Below, piece by piece: positions 4,846 through 7,365 of a stretch of DNA of 7,365 nt; within the stretch, counting starts at the first letter, position 1, and every line of letters begins with the position of its first letter. The notes beneath the pieces were generated by a model, which saw only the letters and a list, made by a program, of their open reading frames with translations, made no database searches and was not told where the DNA came from. The DNA comes from Lachnospiraceae bacterium (GTDB lineage Bacteria; Bacillota; Clostridia; Lachnospirales; Lachnospiraceae): contig JAGAAH010000151.1 in the NCBI GenBank assembly GCA_017615375.1, positions 1 to 7,365 on the forward strand. The letters are read 5' to 3'. Position numbers and translations under genes: made by a program.

Positions 4846-6327
4846 TTACTTATTGCTGAATTTAACTGCGTTGTTACGATTCCAGAGCTTGTCGTATTTA
4901 AATCCTGTAACTTTTTCGCAGATTGCGATTTCTTCAGGTGTTGCAACGGATGTTTCTTCACCTTTTTTTCTTGCGATTTCCTTACGGATAACTTCGAATT
5001 CCTTCTTGGTCATCGGGAAGAGAACCGTTAAAAGAAGAGTGAGCACAATAAATGCTGCCTGTGCAAATACATAAATATAAGCAATTCCCTGTTGAGTTGC
5101 TGCTGTCTGACGTCCGCCGTTTGAAGCAATTACTTCGTTATATCCGACGATTGTAAGCATGAATCCGATAAGTGCGGAGGAAAGTCCTGCAGCTATTTTT
5201 CTTATAAATGTTGCCATACCGGAGCATATACCCGGACGGCTTATAGATGTAATGAGTTCGTCAACATCTGCCATATCGGAAAGAATAGCATAGATTGTTG
5301 TCGAAGTTCCCGCCATTGAAAGTCCGATTACAAACGAAAGTCCTAAGATTACCATGAATGGTGCACCTTCATATGAGAAGAAGAGCATTGCAATCGTTGC
5401 AACGAGTCTAAAAGGTGTGCCGATTATAATCGGGAATTTCTTGGAGGTCTTAGCCATAATAGGTGCGAATAAAAGCATACCGATAAACTGTGATATGAGA
5501 ATTACACCCATGAGTTTGGTAAAGTTACCGCCGCCGTACGCATTTAATACATCATCTATATAATATACCGCAAGTCCCATGATAAAGTCCGCAGCTGCCT
5601 GACCGAAGATAAATATACCGATAAAGAGGCGGAACGAACGGCTCTTGAATACAGTGAATGACTGAGTGAATGTCTCTGATACGGTTGTCTTCGGAATCTC
5701 TTTTTTCTTTTCCCATGTAGCAAAGAAAGTTATAAGAATGGTAAAGAAGAAGATAAACGAGAAAATGAATGCAACCTTAAGATATTCGTCTGTGCCGGTA
5801 TTATCCTTAATCATTATTGTAGGAATAAGACCTGCAATAATTGCACCGAATGCCGAGAAAGCCATACGTACACTTGAAAACTTTGCACGAACGGTATAAT
5901 CGTCAACCATATCAGGAAGCAATCCGTTGTAAGGTACCATAACGATTGTAAATCCTGTGGAGAAGAGGATGTACATCATCATATAGAATACAAACTGAGC
6001 AATTGTGCTTTTGGTTGCAAAAGGTATCCACATGAGTGCAAATGTTACTGCGGATATAACGCTTCCGACAAGTATCCAGAAACGCTTAGGTCCGAATTTT
6101 GATGTTGTGCGGTCTGCAATATTGCCCATCAAAGGGTCGGTTACCGCATCCCAGATTTTACCGATAAGTGGAATGAGGCCTGCAAGAGCCGGAGACATTC
6201 CCAAAGCTTTGGTTAAGAATACCGTATAGAAAGTACCTATTACCACAAAAGCGCCGCCACCGTAGATATCGGCAAAGCCGTATCCGAGGCGCTTTTTCAT
6301 TCCGTAATTTTCATTGGAACCATTCAT
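4846..6327 (-). CDS. GPH-family MFS transporter, probable sulfoquinovose or SQ-glycoside importer
   Basis: A 493-residue membrane protein with about 12 hydrophobic segments (approximately 17-38, 45-66, 84-103, 109-135, 155-173, 185-204, 231-256, 270-290, 298-317, 323-348, 370-397 and 415-438). The glycoside-pentoside-hexuronide:cation symporter signature is clear: KIWDAVTDPLMG at 57-68, DRTTSKFGPKRFW at 72-84 and VPYNGLLPDM at 131-140. GPH carriers such as MelB and YicJ couple sugar uptake to Na+ or H+; E. coli YihO and YihP in the SQ cluster belong to this family. Its place right after the sulfoquinovosidase makes SQ or SQ-glycerol the likely substrate. Export of DHPS is less likely but not excluded. 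A charged cytosolic tail of about 54 residues follows the last segment. GGAGGG at 6335-6340 sits seven bases before the start. It is 18 bases downstream of the glycosidase stop, so the two are one transcript. Confidence 0.85.
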   Translation of the reverse strand: MNGSNENYGMKKRLGYGFADIYGGGAFVVIGTFYTVFLTKALGMSPALAGLIPLIGKIWDAVTDPLMGNIADRTTSKFGPKRFWILVGSVISAVTFALMWIPFATKSTIAQFVFYMMMYILFSTGFTIVMVPYNGLLPDMVDDYTVRAKFSSVRMAFSAFGAIIAGLIPTIMIKDNTGTDEYLKVAFIFSFIFFFTILITFFATWEKKKEIPKTTVSETFTQSFTVFKSRSFRLFIGIFIFGQAAADFIMGLAVYYIDDVLNAYGGGNFTKLMGVILISQFIGMLLFAPIMAKTSKKFPIIIGTPFRLVATIAMLFFSYEGAPFMVILGLSFVIGLSMAGTSTTIYAILSDMADVDELITSISRPGICSGMATFIRKIAAGLSSALIGFMLTIVGYNEVIASNGGRQTAATQQGIAYIYVFAQAAFIVLTLLLTVLFPMTKKEFEVIRKEIARKKGEETSVATPEEIAICEKVTGFKYDKLWNRNNAVKFSNK

Positions 6328-6345
6328 TAATTATCCCTCCAACTT

Positions 6346-7365
6346 TTATTTTATTTCCGCGAGTTTAAGTAACTCGTCAAGGTGCTTTGAAACTTTTCTT
6401 ATAAATACCGGCGGATATCCGATTGGAGCATCGATATTGTATGTGCCGCCTGCATATTCTTTGCCCGTGAAAAGCTCTATCCAGTTATCATTTGGAAGAT
6501 ATACTGTTCTTTGAAGAGCTTTTTCTCTAATAACCGGGGCAACGAGTATATCTCTTCCGAGAAGATATTCCGTCTTTTCCGTATAGGCATTATTCTCATC
6601 GTAATGATAGAAAAGAGGACGTATAACAGGAAGCGATTCGGCTTCGTTTAAAGATACGCATTCCATAAGATATGGCTTTAACATGGCATGCATCTTACTG
6701 CATCTTGCAAGATGATCGATAAGCTCTTCATTATCATAGACTTGCACGTTTCTTGAAGGCTGGTTACCTTCGTGTGAGCGGAAGAGAGGAGAGAATATAT
6801 TCATCTCTTCCCACCGCATAAGAAGTTCTTTGGAACGCGTCATATGCATTACTGTTGTGTAACCACCTACATCCGAATGAGTAAGACCGAAACCGCTCAT
6901 GGCAAGCGACAATGTTGCAGGTATAACAGAAGGTAAGCCATCGTCCATAGACCAGTCTACGTGCTGATCGCCTGTCCACATCATATCGGATGCGGAAACG
7001 GTTCCTGTGTGTCCTGCTCTGGTAAAGAAAAAGATTTCATTTTCCATACCGCATTCTTCAATTGCTTCTTTGTTAAGCTTGGCCCATATTGCAGGCCAGC
7101 GATTATGAATTGTTTCAGGGTCTTCGCCGCTGTATAGGACGCTGTCCATAGGAAGATATTCTCCAAAATCGGCCATCCAGCCGGATAACCCAAGTTTTAT
7201 CATATTTTCCTTGATTATGTTCTTGTACCATTCGTAAGCGTCCGGATTGGTAAGGTCAATCATTGCGGCAGGAAAGGTTGTTATCGTTACGAGATAATCC
7301 TTATCTTCTTTATTCTTGACGCAGTACCCTTTTTTGGTAGCTTCTTGGTATAATTCTTTTTCGAG
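6346..7365 (-). CDS. yihQ: Sulfoquinovosidase, GH31 (C-terminal half; 5' end beyond window)
   Basis: The frame stays open to the right edge, giving 339 residues of a protein that in E. coli YihQ is about 680 long. The first ATG in the window (7263) is internal, because the reading frame runs 34 codons further with GH31-like sequence. In fragment numbering, the nucleophile is Asp66 in WMADFGEYLP (codon 7168-7170), and the acid/base is Asp133 in MWTGDQHVDW (codon 6967-6969). Tyr169 in HSDVGGYTT matches the YihQ tyrosine that helps hold the sulfonate through water. FRSHEGNQP and GRDILVAPV complete the barrel, and a beta-sheet domain ends the protein. These are the diagnostic retaining-glycosidase features of sulfoquinovosidases, which release SQ from sulfoquinovosyl glycerol or lipid. 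The Arg/Trp sulfonate-binding residues and any signal peptide fall outside the window. First visible gene of the minus-strand operon with the transporter. Confidence 0.9.
   Translation of the reverse strand, partial: LEKELYQEATKKGYCVKNKEDKDYLVTITTFPAAMIDLTNPDAYEWYKNIIKENMIKLGLSGWMADFGEYLPMDSVLYSGEDPETIHNRWPAIWAKLNKEAIEECGMENEIFFFTRAGHTGTVSASDMMWTGDQHVDWSMDDGLPSVIPATLSLAMSGFGLTHSDVGGYTTVMHMTRSKELLMRWEEMNIFSPLFRSHEGNQPSRNVQVYDNEELIDHLARCSKMHAMLKPYLMECVSLNEAESLPVIRPLFYHYDENNAYTEKTEYLLGRDILVAPVIREKALQRTVYLPNDNWIELFTGKEYAGGTYNIDAPIGYPPVFIRKVSKHLDELLKLAEIK

Noticed and set aside
4841..5074. Plus-strand 77-codon open frame after the terminator
   Set aside because: It lies antisense to the transporter's C-terminus, starts inside the convergent region without a ribosome site and shows no motif.
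7261..7263. ATG at 7263 as the start of the GH31 gene
   Set aside because: The frame stays open for 34 more codons to the window edge, and a protein starting here would lack about half of a GH31 enzyme.

Overview
The window is most of a sulfoquinovose (SQ, 6-deoxy-6-sulfoglucose) utilisation locus of the transaldolase type (sulfo-TAL, also called the sulfofructose transaldolase pathway). The host looks like an anaerobic low-to-mid GC Firmicute, probably Lachnospiraceae such as the Eubacterium rectale/Roseburia group. That assignment is inferred from strong AGGAGG-type ribosome sites, the A/T-leaning base composition, and the gene content, which resembles clusters described in gut Firmicutes. 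No ribosomal or other phylogenetic marker is present to confirm it.

Layout. Bases 2-55 probably hold the last 17 codons of an upstream gene with a hydrophobic C-terminus. A tightly packed plus-strand operon follows: FSA-like transaldolase (99-785), beta-hydroxyacid dehydrogenase family reductase (best start 791, to 1648), DUF4867-like cupin protein (1661-2329), L-fucose isomerase-like sugar isomerase (2329-3669) and a ROK-family repressor (3689-4786). Gaps in this operon are between -1 and about 19 bases. A strong hairpin at 4802-4837 separates it from a convergent minus-strand operon. That operon reads from the right edge: the C-terminal half of a GH31 sulfoquinovosidase (7365-6346), then a GPH-type MFS transporter (6327-4846).

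How the genes fit together (inference from family knowledge plus motifs seen here). The transporter brings in SQ or an SQ glycoside such as SQ-glycerol, and the GH31 enzyme releases SQ. The isomerase makes 6-deoxy-6-sulfofructose. The transaldolase moves its C1-C3 dihydroxyacetone unit to glyceraldehyde-3-phosphate, giving fructose-6-phosphate for glycolysis and leaving 3-sulfolactaldehyde (SLA). The dehydrogenase reduces SLA to 2,3-dihydroxypropane-1-sulfonate (DHPS), which reoxidises NADH and is exported. The ROK protein probably senses a pathway sugar. No sugar kinase, class I/II aldolase or C-S bond-cleaving enzyme is seen, which argues against the sulfo-EMP route and for DHPS as end product.

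The pathway itself is described. The less understood parts are the DUF4867-like cupin, the sulfonate-specific residues of the transaldolase and reductase, and the regulator's effector and operator. I see no tRNA, rRNA, CRISPR array, insertion sequence or long repeat, and no gene-free stretch above 300 bases.
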